This document shows, one piece after another, positions 46,383 to 55,612 of a DNA stretch of 64,000 nt. The position numbers were made by a program, and so were the translations under genes. The notes under the pieces are model-generated. The model was not told the DNA's origin and did no database searches. It saw only the letters and a program-made list of their open reading frames with translations. How positions within the stretch are numbered: the stretch's first letter is position 1; the number at the start of each line of letters is the position of its first letter. The DNA comes from Prado023 sp963700475 (GTDB lineage Bacteria > Actinomycetota > Actinomycetes > S36-B12 > CAIYMF01), in contig CAVOXR010000009.1 in NCBI GenBank assembly GCA_963700475.1, positions 372,001 to 436,000 on the forward strand, given 5' to 3'.

Positions 46383-47948
46383 TCAGCCGTGGGTCGGGAA
46401 GCCCAGGTTGATCCCGCCGTGGCTGGGGTCGAGCCATCGGGAGGTCACGACCTTGCCGCGGGTGAAGAAGTGCACGCCCTCCGTGCCGTGGGCGTGGGTG
46501 TCGCCGAACAGCGAGGACTTCCAGCCGCCGAACGAGTAGTACGCCATCGGAACCGGGATCGGCACGTTGATGCCGATCATGCCGACCTCGACCTCGTCCT
46601 GGTAGCGCCTGGCGGCACCGCCGTCGTTGGTGAAGATCGCCGTGCCGTTGCCGTAGGGGTGGTCGTTGACCAGCTTGAGGGCGGCCTCGTAGGAGTCGAC
46701 GCGCACGACCGAGAGCACCGGCCCGAAGATCTCGTCGGTGTAGATGGTCATGTCCGGGGTGACGTTGTCGAACAGCGTCGGCCCGAGCCAGAAGCCATCC
46801 GCGTCACCGTCGACGACAGGGTTGCGCCCGTCGACGACCAGGGTCGCGCCCGCGGCCTCGCCTGCGTCCACGTAGGAGACGACCTTGTCCCGGTGAACTC
46901 CGGTGACCAGCGGGCCCATGTCGCAGCCACGCCGGCCGTCGCCGGTGCGCAGGGTGGCCATGCGCTCGGAGATCTTGGCCACCAGCGGGTCGGCGATGTC
47001 CCCAACGGCCACCAGCGCGGAGATCGCCATGCAGCGCTCCCCCGCCGAGCCGAAGCCGGCGTTGACCGCTGCGTCTGCGGCCAGGTCGAGGTCGGCGTCG
47101 GGCAGGACCACCATGTGGTTCTTCGCCCCGCCGAGGGCCTGGACTCGCTTGCCGTACGCGGTGCCGGTCTCGTACACGTACTTGGCGATGGCCGTCGAGC
47201 CGACGAACGAGATGGCCTTCACGTCGGGGTGGGTCAGCAGCGCGTCCACGGCCACCTTGTTCCCGTGGACGACGTTGAACACGCCGTCGGGCAGCCCGGC
47301 CTCCTTCCACAGCCCGGCGATGAAGTTGGCCGCGCTCGGGTCCTTCTCGCTGGGCTTGACGATCACGGTGTTGCCCGAGGCGATGGCGATGGGGAAGAAC
47401 CACATCGGGACCATCGCCGGGAAGTTGAACGGCGAGATGATGCCGACCACGCCCAGCGGCTTGCGCATCGAGTACACGTCCACACTGCTGGAGACGCCCG
47501 ACGAGTAGCCGCCCTTGAGCAGGTGCGGGATGCCACAGGCGAACTCCACGACCTCCAGGCCGCGGGTGACCTCCCCGAGGGCATCGGAGAGCACCTTGCC
47601 GTGCTCCTCGGTGATGATCGCGGCGAGCTCCTCCTTGTTCGCGTTCAGCAGCTCGCGGAAGTTGAACATGATCTGGGTGCGCCGGGTGATCGAGGTGGTG
47701 CCCCACTCGCCGAACGCCGACTTCGCCGCGGCGACGGCCTCGTCCATGATCCGGACCGAGGCGAAGTCGACCGTTCCGCTGACCTTGCCGGTGGCAGGGT
47801 CGTAGATGTCGCCGCTGCGCTCGGGGTCGATGAGGTCGACCGCCTTGTCGCGCAGGGCGGTCAGCGCTGCACCGACCTTGTCGGCGGGGACCTCGGACTC
47901 CGTGGCGACGTACTCTGCGCCGTTGATCCAGTGGGTGACGTGCTTCAT
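46383..47948 (-). CDS. mmsA: CoA-acylating methylmalonate-semialdehyde dehydrogenase
   Basis: MmsA oxidises (methyl)malonate semialdehyde to propionyl- or acetyl-CoA in valine, beta-alanine and inositol catabolism. The start MKHVTHWINGAEYVATESEV at ATG 47948 (521 residues) fits homologs; the frame is open 60 codons farther without similarity. Diagnostic segments are DIYDPATGKVSGTVDFASVR, SPFNFPAMVPMWFFPIAIAS, GNTVIVKPSEKDPSAANFIA, SFVGSTAIAKYVYETGTAYG, QALGGAKNHMVVLPDADLDL and the catalytic-cysteine context GFGSAGERCMAISALVAVG. G-E-R-C-M replaces the usual Q-x-C, a mark of the CoA-dependent branch. It lies downstream of the amine oxidase gene. In a polyamine locus it could process malonate semialdehyde from beta-alanine after 1,3-diaminopropane breakdown (inference). 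Confidence 0.93.
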   Translation of the reverse strand: MKHVTHWINGAEYVATESEVPADKVGAALTALRDKAVDLIDPERSGDIYDPATGKVSGTVDFASVRIMDEAVAAAKSAFGEWGTTSITRRTQIMFNFRELLNANKEELAAIITEEHGKVLSDALGEVTRGLEVVEFACGIPHLLKGGYSSGVSSSVDVYSMRKPLGVVGIISPFNFPAMVPMWFFPIAIASGNTVIVKPSEKDPSAANFIAGLWKEAGLPDGVFNVVHGNKVAVDALLTHPDVKAISFVGSTAIAKYVYETGTAYGKRVQALGGAKNHMVVLPDADLDLAADAAVNAGFGSAGERCMAISALVAVGDIADPLVAKISERMATLRTGDGRRGCDMGPLVTGVHRDKVVSYVDAGEAAGATLVVDGRNPVVDGDADGFWLGPTLFDNVTPDMTIYTDEIFGPVLSVVRVDSYEAALKLVNDHPYGNGTAIFTNDGGAARRYQDEVEVGMIGINVPIPVPMAYYSFGGWKSSLFGDTHAHGTEGVHFFTRGKVVTSRWLDPSHGGINLGFPTHG

Positions 47949-48037
47949 GGGTGCCTCTCGGTTCGTGGTCATGTCGGTCGATGCGTCAGGGTCTGGGTGG
48001 GTTGAGTGGGCGGGGTCCTGTCGGTTCCCAGTGTCGG

Positions 48038-49471
48038 TCATGAGTCGAACCCGAGTCCCATCCGGTCGAGGGTGCGCAGCCACAGGTTGCGTCGGCCCCT
48101 GGAGTTGTCGGCGCGGTCCAGGGACCACCGGGTCAGTGCGACAGCGGGGCTGCGAATCGGCTCCGGCGGGAAGGGGATCGGCTTCGTGCCCACCATCGAC
48201 AGGCCGGTCCGCTCGGTCTCGGTACCGGCGAGCAGGTCCAGCATCACCTGGGCGCCGAACCGCGTGGCGCCGACACCGAGGCCGGTGTAGCCGAGGCTGT
48301 ACGCCACGCGACCACCCATCGCCGTGCCCCAGAAGGCGCTGAAGCGGGAGCAGGTGTCGATCGCCCCGCCCCAGGCATGGGTGAATCGCAGGCCCTCGAG
48401 CTGCGGGAAGGTCTCGAAGAAGTTCTCGGCGAGCACGGCGTTGGTGGCGTCATCGCGGTTGAGGTGCGGACCCATGCGGTTGCCGTAGTGGTAGATCGCC
48501 TCGAAGCCGCCCCAGAGCAGGCGCCCATCGGCCGTCGGCCGGGTGTAGTGGAACTGGTTGTTGCTGTCGCCGATCCCGCCGCGGAACGCCCATCCGATGC
48601 TGTCCCACTGCTCGGTGGTCAGCGGCTCGGTCATCAGGGCGTAGTCGTACACCGGGATGACGAAGGGCCGGACGCGACGCAGGAGGTTCGGGAACGCACT
48701 GGTCCCGAGGGCGACCTGCCGCGCCTGCACCGTGGCGTGGGCCGTGCGCACCTCCACGCCCGACGCCGCCTCCTCCATCCCGATGACCGCCGAGTGCTCA
48801 TGGATCCGCACGCCCAGGGAGCGCACGACCCGGGCCAGCTCCCAGTTCAGCTTCGCCGGATCGACGAGGGCGACGCCGTCGCGGTTCAGGACGCTCCCGC
48901 GATACAGCGGCGAGTCGACCATGGCACGGGTCGCCGGCCCGTCGAGGAACTCCAGGTGCTCGCCGTAGGGGGCAACCCGCTCCGGGAGCTCGGCGAGCTC
49001 GGCCACCTGGTGATCCTCGGTCGCGACGTCGAGCTCACCGGTCCGCGCGAAGTCGACGTCCATGCCGTAGCGGGCGATCGTGGCCTCGATCGCGTCGAGG
49101 TTGGCCTGGCCCTGGCGGGTCAGCTCCACCATCTCATCCGGCCAGCGCGACAGCCCGTTGCTGAAGCCGTGGGTGATGGAGGCGGCCATGAAGCCGCCGT
49201 TGCGGCCGGACGCACCCTCGGCGATCCGGTCGCCCTCGAGGACGAGCACGTCCAGGGTGGGATCGGCCTCCTTGGCCAGCAGGGCGGTCCACATCCCCGT
49301 GTAGCCGCCGCCCACGATGACCAGGTCGGCGGTCGTGTCGGCGACCAGGGCAGGGGTGGGGTCCGGGCGCTCGGGGCGGTCCAGCCAGAAGGGGGCGTGC
49401 GTGACGTCGGCCAGGGCACTTCGTGAGGACGGCCTGATCCGGGTACGTGAGTACGGCACCAGATATCGCAC
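48038..49471 (-). CDS. FAD-dependent amine oxidoreductase of the DAO family (PuuB-like)
   Basis: A 477-residue flavoprotein. The dinucleotide-binding motif is ADLVIVGGGYTGMWTALLAK followed by VLEGDRIAEGASGRNGGFMA, the G-A-S-G-R-N-G-G block of gamma-glutamylputrescine oxidases and related amino-acid oxidases. Other blocks are YRGSVLNRDGVALVDPAKLN, VYDYALMTEPLTTEQWDSIG and FTHAWGGAIDTCSRFSAFWG. YSLGYTGLGVGATRFGAQVM near the C-terminus is the FAD-binding closing motif. In Puu pathways this oxidase follows a glutamate-putrescine ligase (PuuA), which is absent from this window, so its substrate may be free putrescine, a glutamyl conjugate or another amine. ATG 49471 follows CTGGAG; mmsA starts 89 bases downstream. 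Confidence 0.85.
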   Translation of the reverse strand: MRYLVPYSRTRIRPSSRSALADVTHAPFWLDRPERPDPTPALVADTTADLVIVGGGYTGMWTALLAKEADPTLDVLVLEGDRIAEGASGRNGGFMAASITHGFSNGLSRWPDEMVELTRQGQANLDAIEATIARYGMDVDFARTGELDVATEDHQVAELAELPERVAPYGEHLEFLDGPATRAMVDSPLYRGSVLNRDGVALVDPAKLNWELARVVRSLGVRIHEHSAVIGMEEAASGVEVRTAHATVQARQVALGTSAFPNLLRRVRPFVIPVYDYALMTEPLTTEQWDSIGWAFRGGIGDSNNQFHYTRPTADGRLLWGGFEAIYHYGNRMGPHLNRDDATNAVLAENFFETFPQLEGLRFTHAWGGAIDTCSRFSAFWGTAMGGRVAYSLGYTGLGVGATRFGAQVMLDLLAGTETERTGLSMVGTKPIPFPPEPIRSPAVALTRWSLDRADNSRGRRNLWLRTLDRMGLGFDS

Positions 49472-49700
49472 TCCAGGTCAGCCGCCCCGGGTCCTCCGGA
49501 CGATACGGCCGCGCGGTCGGTGGTCGAAGGCCACCCTGTGAACCGCAGCGCACCCAGTGTAGCGGCGCTCGGGCGAAGTCGCGCCCCGTGCTCTGACAGG
49601 TCCACGCTCGCCCCGGGACCCGTCGCGGCGCAGCCCGATCCACTAGATTGGCGCCAGTCCACATCACGCGCCGAGCGCCCGTGCCGACGGGAGGTGCCCC

Positions 49701-51297
49701 TTGTCCGAGCCCGCAGTGGGGTCGCCGCTGTCGATGCACGACCCCCGGCAGGTCGGCCCGTGGACGATCCACTCCCGCCTCGGCGCCGGTGGCATGGGCG
49801 TGGTCTTCTACGCGTCCTCCCCCGGGTACGAGGGTGCAGCCCTGAAGGTGATCCGACCCGGCCTGCTCGACGCCCCAGCCACCCGCGACCGCTTCCGCCG
49901 GGAGGTCGCGATCCTGCGCTCGGTGCACGATGCGCACATCAGCGAGTTCCTGGCCGCGGACCTCGAGTCCGAGCCGGCATGGTTGGCGATCGAGTACGTG
50001 GCCGGGCCAACGCTGCGCGATGAGATCGCCGAGAACGGGCCGCTGTCCGAGGACGAGTGGTGGAAGCTGGCGCGCGGCATGGCCCAGGCCCTGGCAGTCC
50101 TCGACAAGCACCGGATCACCCATCGCGACCTCAAGCCGGGCAACGTCATCCTCGGTGAGCACGGCCCGGAGCTGATCGACTTCGGCATCGCGCACCCCGA
50201 GGACGCCACGTCGCTGACGGCAACCGGCCTGGTCACGGGCAGCCCGTCCTGGCTCTCCCCGGAGCAGGCGACTCTCGAACCCACCGGCCCTCCGAGCGAC
50301 ATCTTCGCCCTTGGCTCCCTGTTGGCCTACGCCGCGACCGGGAGGCCGCCGTTCGGTGAAGGTGCGTCCGTGGCTGTCCTGATGAGCATTGCCACGCGGG
50401 AGCCGGACCTCGTGGGCATCGACCCGAACCGCTCGGCACTGCTGCAGCGGATGCTGGCCAAGGACCCCACCCGACGGCCCACCGCCCGGCAGGTCCTCGA
50501 CCGCTTGCGGGGCAACACCACGGGTGGCACGACGCTGACCGACATGCCGGAGCCCACGATCGCTCTCGGCGGGATGGCCGCCGCAGCCACAGCTCCGGCA
50601 CCCCCGATCACTCCTCCGCCGCGACCCGCCGCAGTCGCCGATGTCCCCGCGCCACCCCCCACGTCCCCCGTGTCGCCGATCCCGCCGGGCGCGGTCAGGG
50701 CACCTGTGGCCAGCGCCGCTGTGCCTCCTGCGTCGGACCAGACGCTGGTCGCGCCGCCCGTCAGCACAGCACCGGCCCCGCCTCCGATCCGGCCGCGAAC
50801 AGCCGGCAACCCCCGGACCGTCGGCCCGCGCACAGCCGCCGCCCAGCAGCGGACGGGCCACTCGCCGGCGTGTGCTGGTGGGCGTCCTCCTCGGGATGGT
50901 GCTGCTGGTCGGCGGCTGGTTCGTCATCCAGGCCCTCGGGGGTGATCCGACCAACGGCGGTTCCGGGTCCAGCAGCTCAACGGGCGCACCTCCCTCCGCT
51001 GCGGATGCGCCCCCCGCCCCGAGCGCGGACGAGTTGAAGGACGGGGACTGGCTCCTTGCGACCTATCGACTCGACAACACCGCAGACGGCCTGGTCGTCT
51101 CCGGGACGGTGCGCAACACCGGAAGCGCCACAGCCTCGGCGAACCTCACGACCTGGGTCTACCTCGGTGAGGAGTCCCTCGGGTCGGTCGCGACCACGGT
51201 CACTGACGTCCCTGCCGGCGAGACCGTGACGGTCACGATGACCGGCGACGCCGTCTGGAAGAAGGGCCAGAAGGTCGTCCTTCTCCAGGCGTCCTGA
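49701..51297 (+). CDS. Membrane serine/threonine protein kinase with extracellular beta domain, +1 frameshift
   Basis: A Hanks-type kinase. The start is TTG 49701, with GGGAGGT 6 bases before it. The glycine loop is RLGAGGMGVVFYAS, the ATP lysine in AALKVIRPG, the catalytic loop ITHRDLKPGNVILG, the DFG-like ELIDFGIAHPED, then GSPSWLSPEQA and SDIFALGSLLAYAATGRPPF. A Pro/Ala-rich juxtamembrane linker follows. The frame breaks at GGG 50855-50857; dropping one G gives TATRRRVLVGVLLGMVLLVG and GWFVIQALGGDP, a transmembrane helix. The C-terminal exported domain (DWLLATYRLDNTADGLVVSG to KGQKVVLLQAS) resembles FxLYD-type beta domains. Total about 531 residues. The extracellular domain may sense a ligand. 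It is divergent from the amine oxidase gene. Confidence 0.87.
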
Positions 51298-51329
51298 CCG
51301 ATCCCAATGCGTCCTGAGCGGACTCGCCC

Positions 51330-52208
51330 TCAGGACTTCACGCGTCGGCGACTGGCACCTGCCACCTGGGCCACGAGCACGATCGCCAGGGCTCCGAAGA
51401 ACATGATCGAGGCGATCACGTTGACCTGCGGCGGGATGCCGCGCTGGGCAGCCCCCCAGATGTACATCGGGAATGTCACCGTCGAGCCGGAGTTGAAGTT
51501 CGTGATGATGAAGTCGTCGAAGGACAACGAGAACGCCAGGAGCGCGGCACCCAGGATGCCCGGAGCCACCAGCGGAAGGGTCACGTAGCGGAAGGTCGCC
51601 TTCTCGTCGGCGTAGAGGTCCATCGACGCCTGCTCCAGCCGGGGGTCCAGGCCGGACAGCCGTGCCTTCACGGTGACGACCACGAAGCTGATGACGAACA
51701 TGATGTGCGCGATGAGGATGGTCCAGAAGCCCAGCGGCATCTGCCACGATCCCCAGTACATGTTCAGGAACAGCGCAAGCAGCGAGGAGCCGAGCACGAC
51801 CTCCGCAGTGGCCATCGGCAGGAAGATGAGCAGGTTCGTGGCAGACCTGCCCGTGAACCTGTGTCGGACGAGGGCGAAGGCGATCATCGTGCCGAGGATC
51901 GTCCCGACGATGGTCGCGAAGAGCGCGATGGTGGCACTGACACCCACCGAACGGCAGATCGTGGGGTCCTGGCAGATGTTGAGCCAGGCATCGAGGGAGA
52001 ACTCGTTCCAGCGGGTGTTCGTACGCCCGACGGGGTTGTTGAAGGAGAACAGGACCACGACCGCGACCGGGAGGAACATGTAGCTCAGCGCCATGGCCGA
52101 GTAGATCGCCAGGGCGTGCTCCCGGATCCACCGCACGGTGCGCTGTGGTCCGGACTCCTGGGCGGGCGGCGCCTCGAGCAGGGCGGGATCGAGCTGGTTG
52201 GTGGCCAT
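51330..52208 (-). CDS. potC: Spermidine/putrescine ABC transporter permease (PotC-like)
   Basis: A 292-residue inner-membrane permease with six predicted helices (SAMALSYMFLPVAVVVLFSF at the start). The cytoplasmic EAA-type loop that contacts PotA reads LEQASMDLYADEKATFRYVT, LPLVAPGILGAALLAFSLSF. DDFIITNFNSGSTVTFPMYI after the loop is a PotC hallmark. The ATG overlaps the potB stop by one base (TGATG). It is the last gene of the transporter operon. The end of the kinase gene is 32 bases away on the other strand. Confidence 0.92.
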   Translation of the reverse strand: MATNQLDPALLEAPPAQESGPQRTVRWIREHALAIYSAMALSYMFLPVAVVVLFSFNNPVGRTNTRWNEFSLDAWLNICQDPTICRSVGVSATIALFATIVGTILGTMIAFALVRHRFTGRSATNLLIFLPMATAEVVLGSSLLALFLNMYWGSWQMPLGFWTILIAHIMFVISFVVVTVKARLSGLDPRLEQASMDLYADEKATFRYVTLPLVAPGILGAALLAFSLSFDDFIITNFNSGSTVTFPMYIWGAAQRGIPPQVNVIASIMFFGALAIVLVAQVAGASRRRVKS

Positions 52209-53149
52209 CAGAGCAGGTCCTCCGTCCCGGCGCGCCGGACGTAGATCGTGACGAGGATCAGGATCGAGGCCATCAGCAGGAAGCTCAGCGCCGAGGCGAT
52301 CGGGTAGTCGCGGACGATGATGAACTGGCTGTCGATGACCGAGCCGATCATCCGGTCGTTGGTGGAGCCCAACAGCTTGGCGTTGATGTAGTCGCCCGTG
52401 GCGGGGATGAACGTCAGGAGCGTCCCTGCCACGACACCCGGCAGGGACAGCGGCCAGATCACCTTGCGGAAGGTCGTGAAGGGCGTCGCGTAGAGGTCGG
52501 CGCCCGCCTCAGCCAGACGCGGGTCGATCTTGTCCAGTGCCGCGTACAGCGGGAGGATCATGAAGGGCAGGAAGTTGTACGTGATGCCCGTGACCACCGC
52601 GATCGGCGTGTTGAGGATCCGGTCCTGCGGCAGGAGGCTCAGGGCGTTCATCGTCTGCACGATGAAGCCCTCGTCGGCCAGGATCGTCTTCCAGGCGTAG
52701 GTGCGGATCAGGAAGGACGCGAAGAACGGCGCGACCACGAGGACCAGGAGCAGCGTCTTGTACTTCCCGGACTTGAAGGCGATGAAGTAGGCCAGCGGGT
52801 AGGCGATCAGCAGCGCCAGGAGCGTCGCGGTTCCCGCGTACACGAACGAGCGCAGGAACTGCTCGCCGTAGCGGCTCAGCGCCTCGGAGTAGTTCGCGAA
52901 GTCCCATGCGAAGTAGTAGCCGTCGTCGGGGTTCTCGCTGACCGGTGACTGCAGCGACGTGGACAGCAGCGAGAACAGTGGGACCAGGAAGAAGACCGTC
53001 AGCCACGCCATGCCCGGCAGCAGCAGCCAGTACGGAGTGGCGCGCGACGAGCGCAGCCCCTTGGCGGGGCTGGGAACGGCGGGCAGGTCCTGGTTCTGCG
53101 TCTCGTTCAGGTAGGTGTCGACCGCACTTCCCGAGGCCGGGATCTGCAT
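52208..53149 (-). CDS. potB: Spermidine/putrescine ABC transporter permease (PotB-like)
   Basis: A 313-residue permease. A cytoplasmic N-terminus of about 35 residues precedes the first helix (YWLLLPGMAWLTVFFLVPLF). The EAA-type loop is LAEAGADLYATPFTTFRKVI, WPLSLPGVVAGTLLTFIPAT. GDYINAKLLGSTNDRMIGSV is typical of PotB, and the segments KYKTLLLVLVVAPFFASFLI and AWKTILADEGFIVQTMNAL also match PotB. It begins 3 bases after the potA stop and overlaps potC by one base, so the four-gene transporter is one translational unit. Confidence 0.92.
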   Translation of the reverse strand: MQIPASGSAVDTYLNETQNQDLPAVPSPAKGLRSSRATPYWLLLPGMAWLTVFFLVPLFSLLSTSLQSPVSENPDDGYYFAWDFANYSEALSRYGEQFLRSFVYAGTATLLALLIAYPLAYFIAFKSGKYKTLLLVLVVAPFFASFLIRTYAWKTILADEGFIVQTMNALSLLPQDRILNTPIAVVTGITYNFLPFMILPLYAALDKIDPRLAEAGADLYATPFTTFRKVIWPLSLPGVVAGTLLTFIPATGDYINAKLLGSTNDRMIGSVIDSQFIIVRDYPIASALSFLLMASILILVTIYVRRAGTEDLL

Positions 53150-53152
53150 CGG

Positions 53153-54352
53153 TCAGCCCCCCACGACCGGAGTCGGGGCGACGCCCGCCTCGGCGTCGGC
53201 CGCCGTGTAGTGGCCGACCTCGAGAAGGTCCTCCTCGATCCCGGCGTTCACGTTGGCACCGCCGTCGAAGCCGAAGGAGTGGCTGGGCTCCCAGGACATC
53301 TCCACCGTCTCGCCCACCCTCGGACGGTCTCCGGCGCTCATGTTCTGCTCGAACGCGATGAGCTCCTGCCCCCACGGGGTCGCGACCAGGTACTGGGTCG
53401 AGACTCCGAAGAACGAGGCATCGGTGATGACTCCGCTGACGGTGTTGCGCCCCTCAGGAGACTGTGCACCCGCCCGGTGCAGGTGCAGCTTCTCCGGACG
53501 CACTCCGATGATCACCCGGTCGGAGGTCGAGTTCAGCTTCTCGGCCGGGAGGGTGAGCACCTGGCCGAAAGCACGCACGGTCACCTGCTCACCCCGCTCG
53601 AGGACCTTGCCCGGGATCAGGTTCGACTGCCCGAGGAAGTTCGCCGCGAACGCCGTGTGCGGCGTGTCGTAGATCTCCTGGGGCGCGCCCATCTGCTCGA
53701 TCCGCCCCGAGTTCATCACCGCGATGGTGTCGGCCATCGTCATGGCCTCCTCCTGGTCGTGCGTGACGTGCACGAAGGTGATGCCCACCTCGGTCTGGAT
53801 GCGCTTGAGCTCGATCTGCATCTGGCGGCGCAGCTTGAGGTCCAGCGCACCCAGGGGCTCATCGAGGAGCAGGACGTCGGGGCGGTTGATCAGGGCACGG
53901 GCCACGGCGACGCGCTGCTGCTGCCCACCGGACATCTGCGCCGGCTTGCGTCGGGCCATGGCCCCGAGCTCCACGAGCTCGAGCATCTCGTTGACCTTGG
54001 CATCGACGTTCTTCTCCCCGCGCCGGCGCAGCCCGAACGCGACGTTCTCGAAGATGTCCATGTGCGGGAACAGCGCGTAGGACTGGAAGACCGTGTTGAC
54101 CGGCCGCTTGTAGGGCCGCAATGACGTGATGTCCCGCTCGCCCACCCGGATCATCCCGGCGGTCGGGATCTCGAGGCCGGCGACCATGCGAAGGGTCGTG
54201 GTCTTGCCACAGCCCGACGGTCCCAGGAGGGCGAAGAAGGAGCCCGCTGGGATGGTCAGCGACAGGTCATCGACCGCGTTGTGGTCGCCGTAGGTCTTGG
54301 TCAGCCGGACCAGGTGCAGGTCCTCGACCCTCTTGGGGGCTTCGGTGGCCAT
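53153..54352 (-). CDS. potA: Spermidine/putrescine ABC transporter ATP-binding protein (PotA-like)
   Basis: A 399-residue ATPase powering the PotBC channel. Walker A is LLGPSGCGKTTTLRM (about 43-51 for the core), the Q-loop is TVFQSYALFPHMDIFENVAF, the signature MSGGQQQRVAVARALINRPD, Walker B VLLLDEPLGALDLKLR and the H-loop FVHVTHDQEEAMTMADTIAV. The C-terminal TOBE domain carries VIIGVRPEKLHLHRAG, FFGVSTQYLVATPWG and VEMSWEPSHSFGFDG. It belongs to the CUT1-like/PotA branch. It starts 25 bases after the potD stop. Confidence 0.94.
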   Translation of the reverse strand: MATEAPKRVEDLHLVRLTKTYGDHNAVDDLSLTIPAGSFFALLGPSGCGKTTTLRMVAGLEIPTAGMIRVGERDITSLRPYKRPVNTVFQSYALFPHMDIFENVAFGLRRRGEKNVDAKVNEMLELVELGAMARRKPAQMSGGQQQRVAVARALINRPDVLLLDEPLGALDLKLRRQMQIELKRIQTEVGITFVHVTHDQEEAMTMADTIAVMNSGRIEQMGAPQEIYDTPHTAFAANFLGQSNLIPGKVLERGEQVTVRAFGQVLTLPAEKLNSTSDRVIIGVRPEKLHLHRAGAQSPEGRNTVSGVITDASFFGVSTQYLVATPWGQELIAFEQNMSAGDRPRVGETVEMSWEPSHSFGFDGGANVNAGIEEDLLEVGHYTAADAEAGVAPTPVVGG

Positions 54353-54377
54353 CGTGGTGCTCCTCCGGGTCGGGGGC

Positions 54378-55586
54378 TCAGTTGCCGATGAGGGTCTGGA
54401 ATGCCTGGTCGTACTTGACCTGCTCCGAGGAGGTGAGGGTCTTGAACACCGTCACGTTCTCCAGGTCCTTCTCCGTCGGGAAGATGAAGGGGTTCTCGAC
54501 CAGGGTGGGGTCGATCTTGGCCATCTCCTCCTGCGCGCCCTTGACCGGGCAGATGTACTGCACGTAGGCGGCGAGCTCGGCCGAGATGGCCGGGTCGTAG
54601 TAGTAGTCCATGAGCCGCTCGGCGTTGTTCCGGTGTCGTGCCATCGCCGGGACCAGCATGTTGTCGGTCCACAGCGTGCCGCCGGACTCCGGGATCACGA
54701 ACTTGTACGGATCCCCGAGGGCTGCCACGTCTCCGGACCAGCCGATGGCCGCGACGACGTCGCCCGTCTCCAGGGCGGCGATGTAGTCGTTGCCCGAGAC
54801 CTGGCGGATCTGGCCGGCGTCCATCTGCTTCTGCAGCTCGGCGATCGCGGCGTTGTAGTCGTCCTCCGTGAAGTCGGCCGGGTTGTTGCCCTGCGCGAGC
54901 ATGACGACGCCGACCGTGTCCCGCATCTCCGAGAGGATCGTCACGCGGCCCTTGAGCGCGGGGTCCCACAGCTCGGCGATGGTGCGGATCTCGCTCTTGC
55001 CCGTCAGCTCCTTGAGCGTCTCGGTGTTGAAGCCGAGCCCCGCGTACCCGGACTGCCAGGGCAGGGACTGGTCCCGCTCGGGGTCGAAGGGGACGTTGGC
55101 CAGCTTGTCGATCAGGTTGCGTGCGTTCGGCACCCAGGCACGGTCGAACTTCTGGGCGTAGCCCTTGCGGATCCACTGCGCGGCCATCCAGTCGGTGAGC
55201 ACGACGATGTCGCGTCCGATGTCCTGGCCCGCCTCGAGCTGAGGCCGGACCTTCGCGTCGAACTCCGCGTTGTCGTTGACGTCCTCGCGGTAGTCGACGT
55301 CGATCCCGGTCTTCTCCATGAACCGGTCGAGCGTCGGACGTGTTCCGGCTTCCTCGTCGACATCCATGTAGCCCACCCATGTCGACCAGTTGAGCTTCGC
55401 GTCGGTGGCCGACTGGTCCAGTTGGGTCTTGGCCGGGACCTCCTCGGTGGTGCCGCTGCTGGCGGTCCGGGGCGGCCGGGCACCGCATGCGGCTGCAACC
55501 ATGGCCGCGCCGCCGATTCCCGCTGCCTGCAGCACGCGCCGACGTGGCATCGGCGTGCCCGCCTTGGGGGTGGTCAGATCCGTCAT
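54378..55586 (-). CDS. potD: Spermidine/putrescine-binding lipoprotein (PotD-like)
   Basis: A 402-residue extracellular solute-binding protein. The N-terminus MTDLTTPKAGTPMPRRRVLQ followed by AAGIGGAAMVAAACGARPP combines a twin-arginine motif (R-R-R-V-L-Q) with a lipobox (A-A-A-C), so it is probably exported folded by Tat and lipid-anchored. Typical PotD segments are LNWSTWVGYMDVDEEAG, TGIDVDYREDVNDNAEFDAK, IVVLTDWMAAQWIRKGYAQK, LPWQSGYAGLGFNTETLKEL, AIGWSGDVAALGDPYKFVIP and SGGTLWTDNMLVPAMARHRN; W and D residues there line the polyamine pocket. Start at ATG 55586 (GAGGCAGG upstream), since the longer open frame overlaps the aldehyde dehydrogenase gene ending at 55613. Confidence 0.92.
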   Translation of the reverse strand: MTDLTTPKAGTPMPRRRVLQAAGIGGAAMVAAACGARPPRTASSGTTEEVPAKTQLDQSATDAKLNWSTWVGYMDVDEEAGTRPTLDRFMEKTGIDVDYREDVNDNAEFDAKVRPQLEAGQDIGRDIVVLTDWMAAQWIRKGYAQKFDRAWVPNARNLIDKLANVPFDPERDQSLPWQSGYAGLGFNTETLKELTGKSEIRTIAELWDPALKGRVTILSEMRDTVGVVMLAQGNNPADFTEDDYNAAIAELQKQMDAGQIRQVSGNDYIAALETGDVVAAIGWSGDVAALGDPYKFVIPESGGTLWTDNMLVPAMARHRNNAERLMDYYYDPAISAELAAYVQYICPVKGAQEEMAKIDPTLVENPFIFPTEKDLENVTVFKTLTSSEQVKYDQAFQTLIGN

Positions 55587-55612
55587 CGTGCCTGCCTCGG
55601 GTCGTGGGTCGG